In this document: positions 1 through 8,631 of the stretch, one piece after another | How positions within the stretch are numbered: the first letter of the stretch is position 1 | Layout: every line of letters begins with the position of its first letter | Assembly (NCBI RefSeq): GCF_002788215.1 | Contig: NZ_CP024845.1 | Location: 2,294,001-2,358,000 of the forward strand | Reading direction: 5' to 3' | From: Halohasta litchfieldiae | GTDB taxonomy: Archaea > Halobacteriota > Halobacteria > Halobacteriales > Haloferacaceae | DNA length: 64,000 nucleotides | Notes under the pieces: generated by a model | What the model was told of the DNA's origin: nothing | Database searches by the model: none | Seen by the model: only the letters and a program-made list of their open reading frames with translations | Program-made: the position numbers and the translations under genes

Positions 1-1
1 C

Positions 2-330
2 TACTGGTATGAAAAAGGAACGCTCGTTGTCGATCAATTCGGTGAGGTCTCCGATGAGGGTGATTCCTCGATGGGCATCTATCGCGGTGATCTCGTGCTC
101 GTCGGACTTGATCCCACACAAGGTTCCGAACAGCGGGGCTCGCGCCCGTGTCTTGTTCGAAAACGACGTAGGCATTGGGCGCCCTTCGGGAGGGCTTAGT
201 TGCCGTTCGAAGCTAGATTTGAAACATATCCGTCGACCATGCGTGATTGAATCTAGGATCGGTTCCGACCGATTGGATGGCTGAGGTGGATATTGCGCTT
301 GAATACTGTCTCGGACTCGTTTTAGGTTCA
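2..330 (+). pseudogene. Broken MazF/PemK-family toxin gene
   Basis: An open frame from base 2 has an ATG at 71 followed by MGIYRGDLVLVGLDPTQGSE and QRGSRPCLV, the typical MazF/PemK N-terminus. The frame then slips near 160: the next MazF motif (FENDVG) is in the neighbouring frame, and a C-terminal-like piece (WMAEVDIALEYCLGL) lies in a third frame at about 276-320. The middle of the protein looks partly deleted and no single frame is intact, so it cannot make a working toxin. The residues before the ATG (ending VSDEGDSS) run in the same frame and may be the tail of a lost antitoxin. MazF toxins are endoribonucleases; this is a relic at the edge of the plasmid-like block. Confidence 0.65.
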
Positions 331-662
331 GTTCAAGAATGTAGACACGACACCGTTGTTCAAACCCGAACATATGGTCGCAGTCGACTCTTCGATGCTC
401 CCCTATTGAGCTGGATGAAGACGCAGAGACCGAAGACGGTGCAGACCGGCCTCTTGACGAACTCTTCTAGTCTTCTGACTAACATCAAATTATTATCTAT
501 TAGGGGTAGTTTTGAGAACATCGTGGAGTATTGTGCGACTGCTCGCCGAACTAAGTAGTTGTCTTCTCGACAAATCAGAGTAACTGTGACTTTGGGAGAG
601 ACTGCATTCAGCCGTACTACTGCCTGAAACTGTATTCTTCTATGGATTTTAATAGAGCCAAA
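331..662. other. Intergenic stretch, no gene seen
   Basis: Nothing with protein-family character is visible between the MazF relic and the next gene. The short open frames here lack recognisable motifs. The 3' part (about 560-660) becomes AT-rich and may carry the transcript end of the minus-strand gene that stops at 663. Confidence 0.5.
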
Positions 663-1742
663 TCAATTAGTGTTTGTTAATATCCAACTCAAGAGTTGAT
701 CTTCTGAGAGCGTCCATCCGCCGTCATCGTTCTCATCGGCGATCTTGTGGACTTGGCCATTAAGTTTTTGGTTGAATTTGATAGCTGTATCCCGATCAAA
801 GGCGTCGGCTAATATTGCAGTTGCTAATTGCTTAGGGCCAGCACCGGAATAACCAGAGATCATGTTGCCTCTCAATGATGGGTTTGAAACATTACGTTGT
901 GAATGTAGGAATCCATTATCTACCGTAATAAATTCCTTACCGTCGACTGTTTTACTCTCATATGTCCGTGTGAAATATTCATACTCGGGGCTGGTTTCTT
1001 GTGGAGGTTGACCCTCAAGTTTTTCTTTTGCTGTACTAATGCGACGGTATTGAGATGATTCCGATTTGTCTCGAATGTGACTCCAGTATGGCACTGGTAC
1101 GTCCATAATTGAACACATCCAATAGTCAAGGGTTTCTGTCGGTGACAAGCCAGACTGAATTAGATGTTGGATTGTCTGTACGACGGCCCATTGCCCATCA
1201 TACCAGTGTGGTGGCTTCATAATTATCCAGCATGGTGCTGTTCCCTCTGGATGATCAATTTGGAGCGAATCGAGAATTTTATTGACAGTAATGACGTGGG
1301 CGGTGAGCGTTGTGTGTGTTACTTTGCATACCTCTTGTAAACTCTCTGCGATTACTTCTTGCCGGTCATGCAAAATATAGTGGTCTGGCGTCTCTGCGAT
1401 AACTTCTACATCAGATGTATGATACCCAGACCGTGCACCTCCAATAATTGTCCGAAGATTTGAGACTAGTGTCTTTTGAATTGTTATGAGTTGTTTTGCT
1501 AAGTGATGAAATTCGATACGTTCTATTTCATCTACATTATTGCCTGTAACATCATTAACCGTTATTGGCGGATTTAAATAGGGTTCAATTTCGTTTGAGG
1601 CCACAAAAACATCTACGTTTGAATCAAAATCAACAGATGTCTCTCTTTCTGTTTTGATTATTTTTCTTATGGCACTACTTATAGCCTGTTTCATAATTGT
1701 AGTGCTCATTGGTAGATCTGAGATTTCATTTAGATCATGCAT
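663..1742 (-). CDS. Unknown protein, possible helix-turn-helix segment
   Basis: A 359-residue, AT-rich gene with no family I can name. The N-terminal 160 residues are polar with several acidic runs. Residues about 200-243 (SPTETLDYWMC...VPYWSHIRDKSESSQYRRISTAKEKLEG) resemble the 'SP-E-LDYW...W...R..S.qav..nv..AreKL' helix-turn-helix segment of many haloarchaeal plasmid and virus proteins, so DNA binding is plausible but unproven. It lies opposite to, and about 150 bases from, the membrane protein/ATPase operon at 1892-5623, so it could regulate that operon. No signal peptide or membrane segment is seen. The ATG at 1742 is the first in frame; an internal ATG (Met12) is an alternative. Confidence 0.6.
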   Translation of the reverse strand: MHDLNEISDLPMSTTIMKQAISSAIRKIIKTERETSVDFDSNVDVFVASNEIEPYLNPPITVNDVTGNNVDEIERIEFHHLAKQLITIQKTLVSNLRTIIGGARSGYHTSDVEVIAETPDHYILHDRQEVIAESLQEVCKVTHTTLTAHVITVNKILDSLQIDHPEGTAPCWIIMKPPHWYDGQWAVVQTIQHLIQSGLSPTETLDYWMCSIMDVPVPYWSHIRDKSESSQYRRISTAKEKLEGQPPQETSPEYEYFTRTYESKTVDGKEFITVDNGFLHSQRNVSNPSLRGNMISGYSGAGPKQLATAILADAFDRDTAIKFNQKLNGQVHKIADENDDGGWTLSEDQLLSWILTNTN

Positions 1743-1852
1743 AACGTGTTACTGAGTCTCCTATCTGCATTCATCAATGCTTCGGAGCCTTCGGTCAAAG
1801 TCATATGAACTGCAATCCAATCAAAATTAAATAAAATGGATTTGATAGAAAG

Positions 1853-1861
1853 ATTTATAAC
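1853..1861 (+). promoter_or_regulatory. Possible TATA box of the ATPase operon
   Basis: ATTTATAAC lies about 31-39 bases before the ATG at 1892, the distance expected for an archaeal promoter with a very short leader. The surrounding 1743-1891 gap is AT-rich and serves two divergent genes. Confidence 0.45.
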
Positions 1862-1891
1862 AATGTAAGAAACTCATCTTAGGTATTCAAC

Positions 1892-2239
1892 ATGGTTTAT
1901 CAAACTAACTTGCTTCTGGCAGATGAACTTATAGAGTCGGCACTGAGACCACGCCTACCAGATATTGTTGTAGATTTACTACTTTGGTTTATGGCTATGC
2001 TGTTTCAGTATGATCTTATATTCCTCATAGGAGCAATGGTGGTTGTGACGATATTGTTTATATTGTTTGTTTCAGGCTTCCGACAGTTATTAAAAATCAT
2101 AAAAGATGAACATGTTAGAACTGAATTCTCGACCGCTTTTGAACGAGCGTGGCGATGGGTGCCATTCACCCAGACAACAGTCAAGGAATACACAGAGATA
2201 GAGTGCACGTTTGATGAAATTGAGGAGGAACTTCGATGA
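1892..2239 (+). CDS. Small membrane protein, first gene of ATPase operon
   Basis: 115 residues with two hydrophobic helices (about 24-39 and 41-63) followed by a charged cytoplasmic tail of some 50 residues. No recognised family. Its stop overlaps the start of the next gene (ATGA, 2236-2239), which predicts translational coupling, and the third gene is a HerA/VirD4-like ATPase. A small membrane partner next to a large hexameric DNA-pumping ATPase suggests, as inference only, a membrane anchor for that ATPase in DNA transfer or plasmid partition. Confidence 0.65.
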   Translation: MVYQTNLLLADELIESALRPRLPDIVVDLLLWFMAMLFQYDLIFLIGAMVVVTILFILFVSGFRQLLKIIKDEHVRTEFSTAFERAWRWVPFTQTTVKEYTEIECTFDEIEEELR

Positions 2240-3162
2240 GACCAATTACAAAACCCCTAGAAGAACTGGATGGACAGCTCAAAGACAGATCAGTGTACAT
2301 TGTTCCAGTTGATGGATTTAGAACTGACTCTACAGCGCTCACCCACTTGCTTACTCACTCTACGCATCATTGCTTACAGAATGTATATAATAAGAGGGCG
2401 TCAATGCAACTATTTCTCACAAATATTCAGAGCGGTCCCATAATCGCATTCACGGGTCAATCTGGATATGCAGACCAGCCGCATCTCGAAATCAATGATA
2501 TCCCCGATCTTAATACAATCTATCTTCCTGATTGGAATCCCCTGAGTGCTTTTTTAAATGCTCACGTGGATAAGCAAATGGACGGTTATGCGTTGTGTGG
2601 TAAACTCCCAAAAGCTCCAATCGGAACTCTCACAGAAACTAATCGTCTACCCAACACACCATCTCGGACAGTACTTGATGAACTCATCGAACTAATCGGT
2701 ACATCTCCATACAACCATCTGATTGTGTTGACTATCCGTCCAAAACTTATCGGTGAATCTGACGAAGAGCAAGCACAAGACAACAGTATTATCCAGCAAA
2801 AGATCGATGACGCCACCAACTGGTTTCGTGATAAGAGTGAGGCGAATATCGATCAGGAAGACCGCGTGTATTATGTTGAACCTACCGAGCTTATTGCGTA
2901 CTCAGAACAACAAAGCCGCCCATCTAAACCACTCATTGACGGGTTGACCGATTTATCAACATCTGACCATAAATATAAATGTGAACAAGTCGGGACTGAA
3001 CTCGCCGCAGATAAAATAGCCTACGCAAGTACAGACATCAAACGTCACCTGCCAAAGCATCTGTTCTACAGGACCGACGGCAAAAAGCGGACATTGGATC
3101 TGCTTGAACAAGATATGGATAACATCCTACAGCGGCGAAAGCACTCTGATTCTGATGTATAA
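2236..3162 (+). CDS. Unknown protein, ATPase operon middle gene
   Basis: 308 residues, soluble, no motif I recognise. The first third contains alternating hydrophobic strands (SVYIVPVDGF, GPIIAFTGQSG) and the middle has another (YNHLIVLTIRPKLI), so a Rossmann-like alpha/beta fold is possible. The C-terminus is basic. It overlaps the upstream membrane protein by 4 bases and the downstream ATPase by 8 bases, so the three almost certainly work together. It could be an accessory factor of the ATPase; no enzymatic role can be assigned. Confidence 0.6.
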   Translation: MRPITKPLEELDGQLKDRSVYIVPVDGFRTDSTALTHLLTHSTHHCLQNVYNKRASMQLFLTNIQSGPIIAFTGQSGYADQPHLEINDIPDLNTIYLPDWNPLSAFLNAHVDKQMDGYALCGKLPKAPIGTLTETNRLPNTPSRTVLDELIELIGTSPYNHLIVLTIRPKLIGESDEEQAQDNSIIQQKIDDATNWFRDKSEANIDQEDRVYYVEPTELIAYSEQQSRPSKPLIDGLTDLSTSDHKYKCEQVGTELAADKIAYASTDIKRHLPKHLFYRTDGKKRTLDLLEQDMDNILQRRKHSDSDV

Positions 3163-5623
3163 TTCCACAGAACTCCCTAACGCTAGTTCGCTGCGGCAGA
3201 ATCATCCCCCAAAACATGTACTTACCACCGATACTTCCGGTGGGATTCCGATTGGGCTGTTGTATGAATCGGCTACTCAGCCCTCAGAGAAGCCGCTTGT
3301 CATTCCTCCCTCACAACGGAGACGACATATTGCCCATATAAGTCGCTCGGGGGCCGGAAAGACAACCACTTGCCAGATAGCCGCTCTGAGCGCAGCCAAA
3401 AATAATAGTGGCCTGACATTTATTGTTGATCCAAAGGGCGGGTTTGCAACAGAATTTCTCCCTATGTGCTACCATTCTGACATAAATCTTGAGGACATAA
3501 CTGTTATCGAAGCAGTAGAAGCACTTCCGAGACTTCCGTTATTTACACTTACACCTTATCTTGATAATCCTGAAATCGATATTAGCAGAGAACGGCTTAT
3601 CGAAATTGTTGTCGACGCCGCGATGGGTGTATTTGAAGCGACGGCTTTCGACAAAAAAGGTTTTAATCAAGCATCTCAGTCATTAGATTTACTTCGTACA
3701 ATAATCTCATCATTATTTAATTCTGGTCTAAATAGTTTTAATATTGAAGATCTAGTTTCTGAATTGAATAGTGTATCGGAAGGAACATATTCTGTATCTG
3801 TCTCTGATAGTCGGTACCAAACTGTTATAAACACGCTCGTCAATGAGTCAGCGAAAACACGAAAAGCACTCGCAAACGGGGCGATTCGTCGACTCACTCC
3901 GTTGCTTCGAAGCAGTCTCACTGCGGATGCGTTTGGAACTGCTTCAGAGTTGTTGGAGCAAATTGACTTCTATTCTTTAATGAATGATAATGTTGTAATG
4001 ATATTTGATATGAGTGGGATCAGTAGTGTGCGGCGTGAGCAACTTGGCCGTGCCGTGGTTTCACAGTTCTTTGTCGCTGGGCGACTCCGCCAGCGGTCGA
4101 CTCGTGATATTCACCCACTTGCGTCTTTATTTCTTGATGAGGCACACGTTTTTTCAGATAGCCAAATACTACTTGACATTATGGCAGAAGGGCGTGAATT
4201 TAATGTAGGGCTGTACTTAATGAGTCAGCTTCTGTCTCAATTTAGTGATCGCTCAATTGAGAGCCTGTCAGGTAATATCGGCACCTTCGTTTGCGGCCCG
4301 TCTGATGCACTTGCAGCCCAAGCCGCCGTCGATCATAAATATAGCCAAACCGATGCCAAGCGGATTCTCGGCGAAGTACCGGTTGGTGACTGGCTAGTGA
4401 GTATGACCGCTCCAAGAGGTCATATGCCATTCGATCCGTTCGTTGTCGGGGCACTGCCACTCCCGAAGGGCCATCCAGATAGTGAGATCGAACTCACAGA
4501 CGCCGAACAAGCGAGTTGTGCTGAAGCCATTCGTGATGTCTACGAGCGTTCTCGTAGCCGACCTGATGTGGTGACCGCCTCCGAGAGTACGACGTCGACC
4601 GAATTTAGCGACCAGGAGATCGCCCGCGGACTCAGACACACACTCTGGACCGCATCGTTGCCTGACGGCATCGAGTACGACAGCCAGACCGATACAGTTC
4701 ACTGTCCGTCGACGGACGAAACATTCGCTCCAACCTTCGAAGGCGTCTGTGATGCAGTTCGTACAGTTCGCAGAGACTCCTCGCTTGAGGACGTCGACTT
4801 GCCCATCACAGAGATCGGTTTGCAGATCGACCCTTGGGACGTCAAGACTGCACCCATCTCGCTTCGACAGCTCATGTTTTTGCGGCTGATTGAGAAGGCC
4901 CAACGCCGAGCAATTGATTCACGGGCCTGGGATATCGTTACCCAGACAATGCGACCCTTGCGCGATGAGGTGGGTTGTACGAGTGCCGATGAAGCTGAAC
5001 TCAAAGAGATGGGTCTAATTAGTCTCCAAGACGAATTACGGGGGAAGTACTATCATCTGACCGATGACGGACGAGGGTTGTTGCGAGACCTCCGTAATGG
5101 TGCGGATCCACCCGAGCCCAAGTATGGGGATGCCAACGAGTCGGCCGCCCACATCAAGGGCATCGAAATTGCAGCTCGGGCATTAGGCGAACTCGCCCAG
5201 CGACCCTCGTCGCCTGTTCATCGCGTCGAGCGGTACTGGAGTCCCCCGGATGAGCGGACACGGCTCGATCTCGTTGGGTTGGGTGTCGACGACAAGCCCG
5301 TGGTGACTGTTGAGGTCGAACGACCCACAAACGATCTGAATACCGGGGTGCCCGCCGACTACGATGCGATGGCCGACTGTGCGCCTGCAGCGGCCGTCTG
5401 GTTGGTAGCGAACCGTGCACTCGGACATCGTGTTGTGACGGCGCTTGTCGGCTCGTCGAAACACGAGGCACGGATTCCGCTCGATCCTGCCGAAATCAAA
5501 AGTTCGTCGACGCCACTTGATCGCTATTCGTTTAGTGCACCGGGGTGTACGGCGATTCGGACCTACTCGGCGGTTACGCCTGAGTTGTTTGATCAATTGA
5601 TTGTTGAACGCACAGAGGAGTGA
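3155..5623 (+). CDS. HerA/VirD4-like ATPase with possible nuclease-type tail
   Basis: About 822 residues from the ATG at 3155; a longer frame from 3104 is possible but would overlap the previous gene by 59 bases. Walker A (SRSGAGKTT) is at residues 63-71 and Walker B (LFLDEAH) near 325-331, followed by a motif typical of HerA/FtsK/VirD4 ATPases (MAEGREFNVGLYLMSQLL). These proteins pump DNA in conjugation, partition or defence. The C-terminal third contains RLDLVG...VVTVEVERP (about 703-723), an Asp...Glu-x-Glu arrangement like PD-(D/E)XK nuclease folds, which is suggestive only. The N-terminal half is AT-rich while the part after about 4290 is GC-rich like the host, so the gene may be a chimera. 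Its 3' end is duplicated as a decayed copy at 6450-6753. Confidence 0.8.
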   Translation: MYNSTELPNASSLRQNHPPKHVLTTDTSGGIPIGLLYESATQPSEKPLVIPPSQRRRHIAHISRSGAGKTTTCQIAALSAAKNNSGLTFIVDPKGGFATEFLPMCYHSDINLEDITVIEAVEALPRLPLFTLTPYLDNPEIDISRERLIEIVVDAAMGVFEATAFDKKGFNQASQSLDLLRTIISSLFNSGLNSFNIEDLVSELNSVSEGTYSVSVSDSRYQTVINTLVNESAKTRKALANGAIRRLTPLLRSSLTADAFGTASELLEQIDFYSLMNDNVVMIFDMSGISSVRREQLGRAVVSQFFVAGRLRQRSTRDIHPLASLFLDEAHVFSDSQILLDIMAEGREFNVGLYLMSQLLSQFSDRSIESLSGNIGTFVCGPSDALAAQAAVDHKYSQTDAKRILGEVPVGDWLVSMTAPRGHMPFDPFVVGALPLPKGHPDSEIELTDAEQASCAEAIRDVYERSRSRPDVVTASESTTSTEFSDQEIARGLRHTLWTASLPDGIEYDSQTDTVHCPSTDETFAPTFEGVCDAVRTVRRDSSLEDVDLPITEIGLQIDPWDVKTAPISLRQLMFLRLIEKAQRRAIDSRAWDIVTQTMRPLRDEVGCTSADEAELKEMGLISLQDELRGKYYHLTDDGRGLLRDLRNGADPPEPKYGDANESAAHIKGIEIAARALGELAQRPSSPVHRVERYWSPPDERTRLDLVGLGVDDKPVVTVEVERPTNDLNTGVPADYDAMADCAPAAAVWLVANRALGHRVVTALVGSSKHEARIPLDPAEIKSSSTPLDRYSFSAPGCTAIRTYSAVTPELFDQLIVERTEE

Positions 5624-5710
5624 TGGAGATAATCAGAGTCTTTTGAACTACTTGACTCCGATATAATACCTAGTGCGAGCACAGACCCACAGTTTCAGGC
5701 CTGAGAGGGG

Positions 5711-6085
5711 TCAATCTTCGATTACTGTCTTCAGGTCGATACGGGGAGCAAATCCCTCGTATGTGCCGTCACTGGAAACGATGGTGTCTCCGCCTGACTC
5801 AACTAGGTGCAGGGCGTCGAAGGGGGTGAATCCGTGGTCTTCTACGTACGTCGCCGCTGCAACGACTGTATCAACATCGCCACGAACTTCGACGAGATTG
5901 GCGGCGTTAGTGATGACTCGTTCTGTATCCTTGTCTTCTCGATATGCGACTAACAAGAGTTCGATGAGCGTGAATTGGGAGGTCCACAGTTTGTCACGGT
6001 GGGTTTGGTATACCGTTTCAGCAGCCTCCCCAAGCCAATCTTCATCCTTAATCAGTGCAAGAAGAAAATCAGTTTCTGCATACAT
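5711..6085 (-). CDS. vapC: VapC-type PIN-domain toxin
   Basis: 124 residues with the acidic PIN catalytic residues in place: Asp6 (YAETDFLLA), Glu42 (TLIELL), Asp90 (TPFDALHL) and Asp106 (VSSDGTYE). PIN toxins are metal-dependent ribonucleases that cut tRNA or rRNA when not held by the antitoxin. The start codon (complement of 6083-6085) directly follows the stop of the AbrB-type antitoxin gene, with no gap, so the two are one operon transcribed leftwards. The pair sits between the intact and the decayed copy of the ATPase 3' end, in a plasmid-like setting where toxin-antitoxin pairs stabilise replicons. Confidence 0.88.
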   Translation of the reverse strand: MYAETDFLLALIKDEDWLGEAAETVYQTHRDKLWTSQFTLIELLLVAYREDKDTERVITNAANLVEVRGDVDTVVAAATYVEDHGFTPFDALHLVESGGDTIVSSDGTYEGFAPRIDLKTVIED

Positions 6086-6316
6086 TTAGTTTCCTGCCTC
6101 GTCCAATGCCGCCTCCCGTGCTTCCGAACGAAGGGCCTCAGCTGTCTTCTCTACGTCTGCGAACTCATCTCGGAGCGCATCAAGCGGATCTTCTGCGAGT
6201 GGAACTAACTTAATCCCATCGTGAATTTCGACGATATGATAACGGTCTCCATACTGCTCTCGCACCTTCTTCGGGAGCGTTAGACGGCCTCGTTCATCAA
6301 GTGTAACATCGGACAT
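6086..6316 (-). CDS. vapB: VapB-type AbrB/SpoVT antitoxin
   Basis: 76 residues from the ATG at 6316 (a TTG two codons upstream is less likely). The N-terminal half is an AbrB/SpoVT swapped-hairpin DNA-binding domain (VTLDERGRLTLPKKVREQYG), and the C-terminal half is an acidic/amphipathic tail that would wrap the toxin. Members of this family bind their own promoter and neutralise the PIN toxin encoded next. A TATA-like element (6337-6347 complement) lies about 26 bases before the ATG. Confidence 0.88.
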   Translation of the reverse strand: MSDVTLDERGRLTLPKKVREQYGDRYHIVEIHDGIKLVPLAEDPLDALRDEFADVEKTAEALRSEAREAALDEAGN

Positions 6317-6336
6317 ACCCAAAGATATGGTGGGTA

Positions 6337-6347
6337 GAAATAAGAAT
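6337..6347 (-). promoter_or_regulatory. Likely vapBC promoter TATA box
   Basis: On the minus strand the sequence ATTCTTATTTC is centred about 26 bases upstream of the vapB ATG at 6316, fitting a leaderless or near-leaderless haloarchaeal transcript. This spacing supports ATG 6316 over the upstream TTG. Confidence 0.5.
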
Positions 6348-6449
6348 CTTCCCCAATTTTATCTATGCGCCCATTGGCTATGATGAATTACTATCCTGCT
6401 CGGCTTGACGGCCTCGCTGGGAGTGGGCCTTCTTGCTTCTCCCAGTTTG

Positions 6450-6753
6450 GTCGAGTGGTCGACGCATGATCTCACACATATGGAGTACCGCTGACTACGA
6501 TTCGATGGTCGGCTGTGAGCCTGCAGATGCAGTTTGGTTGCCAACCGTGAACTGGATCACCGTGTTGTTGATGCACTTGTTGGGTCGACCTCAGTTAAAT
6601 CGTGGATTTCGCTTGACCTGCGGAGGTTAAGAGTCAACGACGCCACTCGAACGGTATTCGTTTACTGCACCTAGCTGTACGGCTATAAGGACGTATTCGC
6701 AAGTTACTATAGAGCTGTTTGATGAGTTGATCGTTAAGGGTGAGAAGGATTGA
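6450..6753 (+). pseudogene. Decayed second copy of the ATPase C-terminus
   Basis: In one frame ADYDSMVGCEPADAVWL matches ADYDAMADCAPAAAVWL of the ATPase at 3155-5623. In another frame ESTTPLERYSFTAPSCTAI then RTYSQVTIELFDELIV (6631-6753) matches its last 40 residues, ending at a TGA at the equivalent place. The segment has no start codon and at least one frameshift, so it is a remnant. The two copies flank vapBC, which points to duplication or recombination within the plasmid-like block. Confidence 0.8.
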
Positions 6754-6841
6754 ATTCAGTTTAGACACCTATTTTTGAGACTCTAACCCACAATACCGGA
6801 ACTTACACTCAAAAGACTATAGCTCAGACGTGTTACACGGG

Positions 6842-7147
6842 CACCCCACCATGTCGAGTGTTATCGCGAGTAGTGAGATGTCCCTAACATACCCCTCTCT
6901 CAGACCCCACTGCGTCGAATGTTTTCTATCGATCATATCGATTGGATTCTCGGCTAATGATGATTTTGTAATCTACTCATGTAGTCGACAGCATCGAGAC
7001 ACCCCACCGTGTCGAGTGTTTTCGGTGATTAAACCCTATTTTGAACTAAAATAAGCCAGTTTTAATTTGTGTGTTACCCCACTGTGTCGAGTGTTATTCT
7101 TGTGATCATCTGTTCCAAATAACACTTGACGCATTCGACACGGTGGT
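6842..7147 (+). repeat. Origin-type repeats upstream of orc1 (four direct, one inverted partial)
   Basis: Four 21-bp copies of (c)ACCCCACYGTGTCGAGTGTT occur at 6842-6862, 6903-6923 (two changes), 7000-7020 and 7075-7095. A degenerate inverted copy (AACACTTGAC...TCGACACGGTGG) is at 7121-7147, immediately before the orc1 TATA box. Between them an AT-rich stretch (about 7030-7070) could be the unwinding element. Arrays like this next to an orc1/cdc6 gene are how archaeal Origin Recognition Boxes are arranged; the sequence differs from the common haloarchaeal chromosomal box as I remember it, so this Orc1 probably recognises its own repeat family. Confidence 0.85.
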
Positions 7148-7154
7148 TTTATTA
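7147..7154 (+). promoter_or_regulatory. orc1 TATA box next to an origin repeat
   Basis: TTTTATTA ends about 29 bases before the orc1 ATG (7183). The last upstream inverted repeat touches its 5' side, so Orc1 bound to the repeat would compete with or position the transcription machinery, suggesting autoregulation. Confidence 0.55.
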
Positions 7155-7182
7155 GACAATAGATATCAATTAGAGATACTCA

Positions 7183-8391
7183 ATGACCACCTTTACCCGT
7201 GATACGGAGATTTTCTGCGATGAAGGGATGCTCCGGGAAGACTACCAACCGGAGTCAATCACTGCGCGTGAAGAAGAACTCAGTGCCTACAAGACTGCAC
7301 TTCAGCCAGTCGTCAATGGTGCTCAGCCACGGAACATCTTCTTGTACGGAAAGACGGGTGTAGGAAAGACAGCCGTCTCACGGTACCTTCTTGATCAACT
7401 GAAACGAGACACAAAACAGTATGACGATATTGATCTCTCAGTTTATTGGCTTAATTGTACGAACCTCTCGTCTTCCTACCAGGTTGCTGTTAACCTAGTC
7501 AACACTATCCGACCTGCAGAAAATCGTATCAGTACGACAGGTTACCCACAACAACGCATCTTTGATATTCTCTATGAGGAACTTGATGCAATTGGTGGGA
7601 CGATTTTACTCGTTCTTGATGAGATTGATCATATTGGTAGTAATGACGAAATCCTGTATGAACTGCCACGTGCTCGCTCAAACGGATATCTTGAATCTGC
7701 AAAGCCGGGGGTCATCGGTATCAGTAATGACTTTGGATTCCGTGATAACCTCTCACCGAAAGTCAAAGATACACTCTGTGAAGAAGACATCCACTTTCCA
7801 CCATATGATGGTCCTGAACTTGAAGCGATTCTTCATCGACGTGCAGCTGGGGCGCTATACGATGATGCAGCTAAGCACGGTGTGATATCGCTTTGTGCTG
7901 CACTTGCTGCTCAGGATACAGGGAGTGCACGACAGGCATTAAATCTGCTTTACAAAGCAGGTGAGCTAGCGCGAGCTGCCGACGAATCAGAGATCACCGA
8001 AGACAATGTTCATAAAGCTCGTGAGGCACTTGAACAGAGTCAGATCGAACATGGGATGCGTGAACTGACACAGCATGGTCATTTGTCTCTGGTGGCAACA
8101 CTTACGCTTGCACTAGAGGAAGAAACACCAGCCCGTGTCAGAGAAATTTATCCACGGTATCGAACCATTGCTGAACAGTCAGATATCGATCCCTTAGTTC
8201 GTCGACGAATGCATGACCATCTCGCAGACCTTGCAATGCTTGGCATTCTCAACCGGCAGTCTCGAAATGAGGGTCGTGCTGGTGGCCAGTACTACGAGTA
8301 CGAATTCAATGTTGGGCTCAAACTTGTGTGTGAGGTTGTCGACACACTCGATGGTGTCGCGCTTTCACGTCGTATTGAGCAGCATCTGTGA
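7183..8391 (+). CDS. orc1: Orc1/Cdc6-type replication initiator
   Basis: 402 residues, normal length for archaeal Orc1/Cdc6. The AAA+ core has Walker A GKTGVGKT (56-63) and Walker B LVLDEIDH (143-150), a sensor-1-like ISND ([10 protein letters not shown]), and arginine-containing lid residues ([11 protein letters not shown]). The C-terminal about 100 residues form the winged-helix DNA-binding domain. It binds origin repeats and loads the MCM helicase. Flanking inverted repeats at 6842-7147 and 8414-8631 make this a complete candidate origin cassette. With the HerA-like ATPase and toxin-antitoxin genes nearby it looks like the initiator of an integrated plasmid or an accessory origin rather than the main chromosomal one. 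Confidence 0.93.
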   Translation: MTTFTRDTEIFCDEGMLREDYQPESITAREEELSAYKTALQPVVNGAQPRNIFLYGKTGVGKTAVSRYLLDQLKRDTKQYDDIDLSVYWLNCTNLSSSYQVAVNLVNTIRPAENRISTTGYPQQRIFDILYEELDAIGGTILLVLDEIDHIGSNDEILYELPRARSNGYLESAKPGVIGISNDFGFRDNLSPKVKDTLCEEDIHFPPYDGPELEAILHRRAAGALYDDAAKHGVISLCAALAAQDTGSARQALNLLYKAGELARAADESEITEDNVHKAREALEQSQIEHGMRELTQHGHLSLVATLTLALEEETPARVREIYPRYRTIAEQSDIDPLVRRRMHDHLADLAMLGILNRQSRNEGRAGGQYYEYEFNVGLKLVCEVVDTLDGVALSRRIEQHL

Positions 8392-8413
8392 GAGTTGATC
8401 CTGTTTTGTGGAG

Positions 8414-8631
8414 AACACTCGACACGGTGGGGTGTGGCTGTTCGATGCTATCTGCTGATGTGAAGTGAAACACTTGACACAGTGGGGTGTGTCTCTACCT
8501 CCGAAATTGTGCTTGCAGCTGCTCTACAGCTCTACAATAGCAGTAGTCTTGAATAGAGACATCTCATACCAAATGAGGTAGTGTTCTCAGCGTGTTCGTG
8601 TTTTTCTTGGAACACTCGACACAGTGGTGTG
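8414..8631 (-). repeat. Origin-type repeats downstream of orc1 (three, inverted)
   Basis: Three copies of the same 21-bp box in the opposite orientation (AACACTCGACACRGTGGGGTG) lie at 8414-8434, 8469-8489 and 8611-8631 (one change). Together with the four upstream copies they enclose orc1 in inverted orientation. No coding frame is visible in this stretch. Confidence 0.85.

Noticed and set aside
6842-8631. CRISPR array
   Set aside because: The 21-bp boxes are irregularly spaced, in two orientations and flank orc1, which is an origin pattern rather than a repeat-spacer array.
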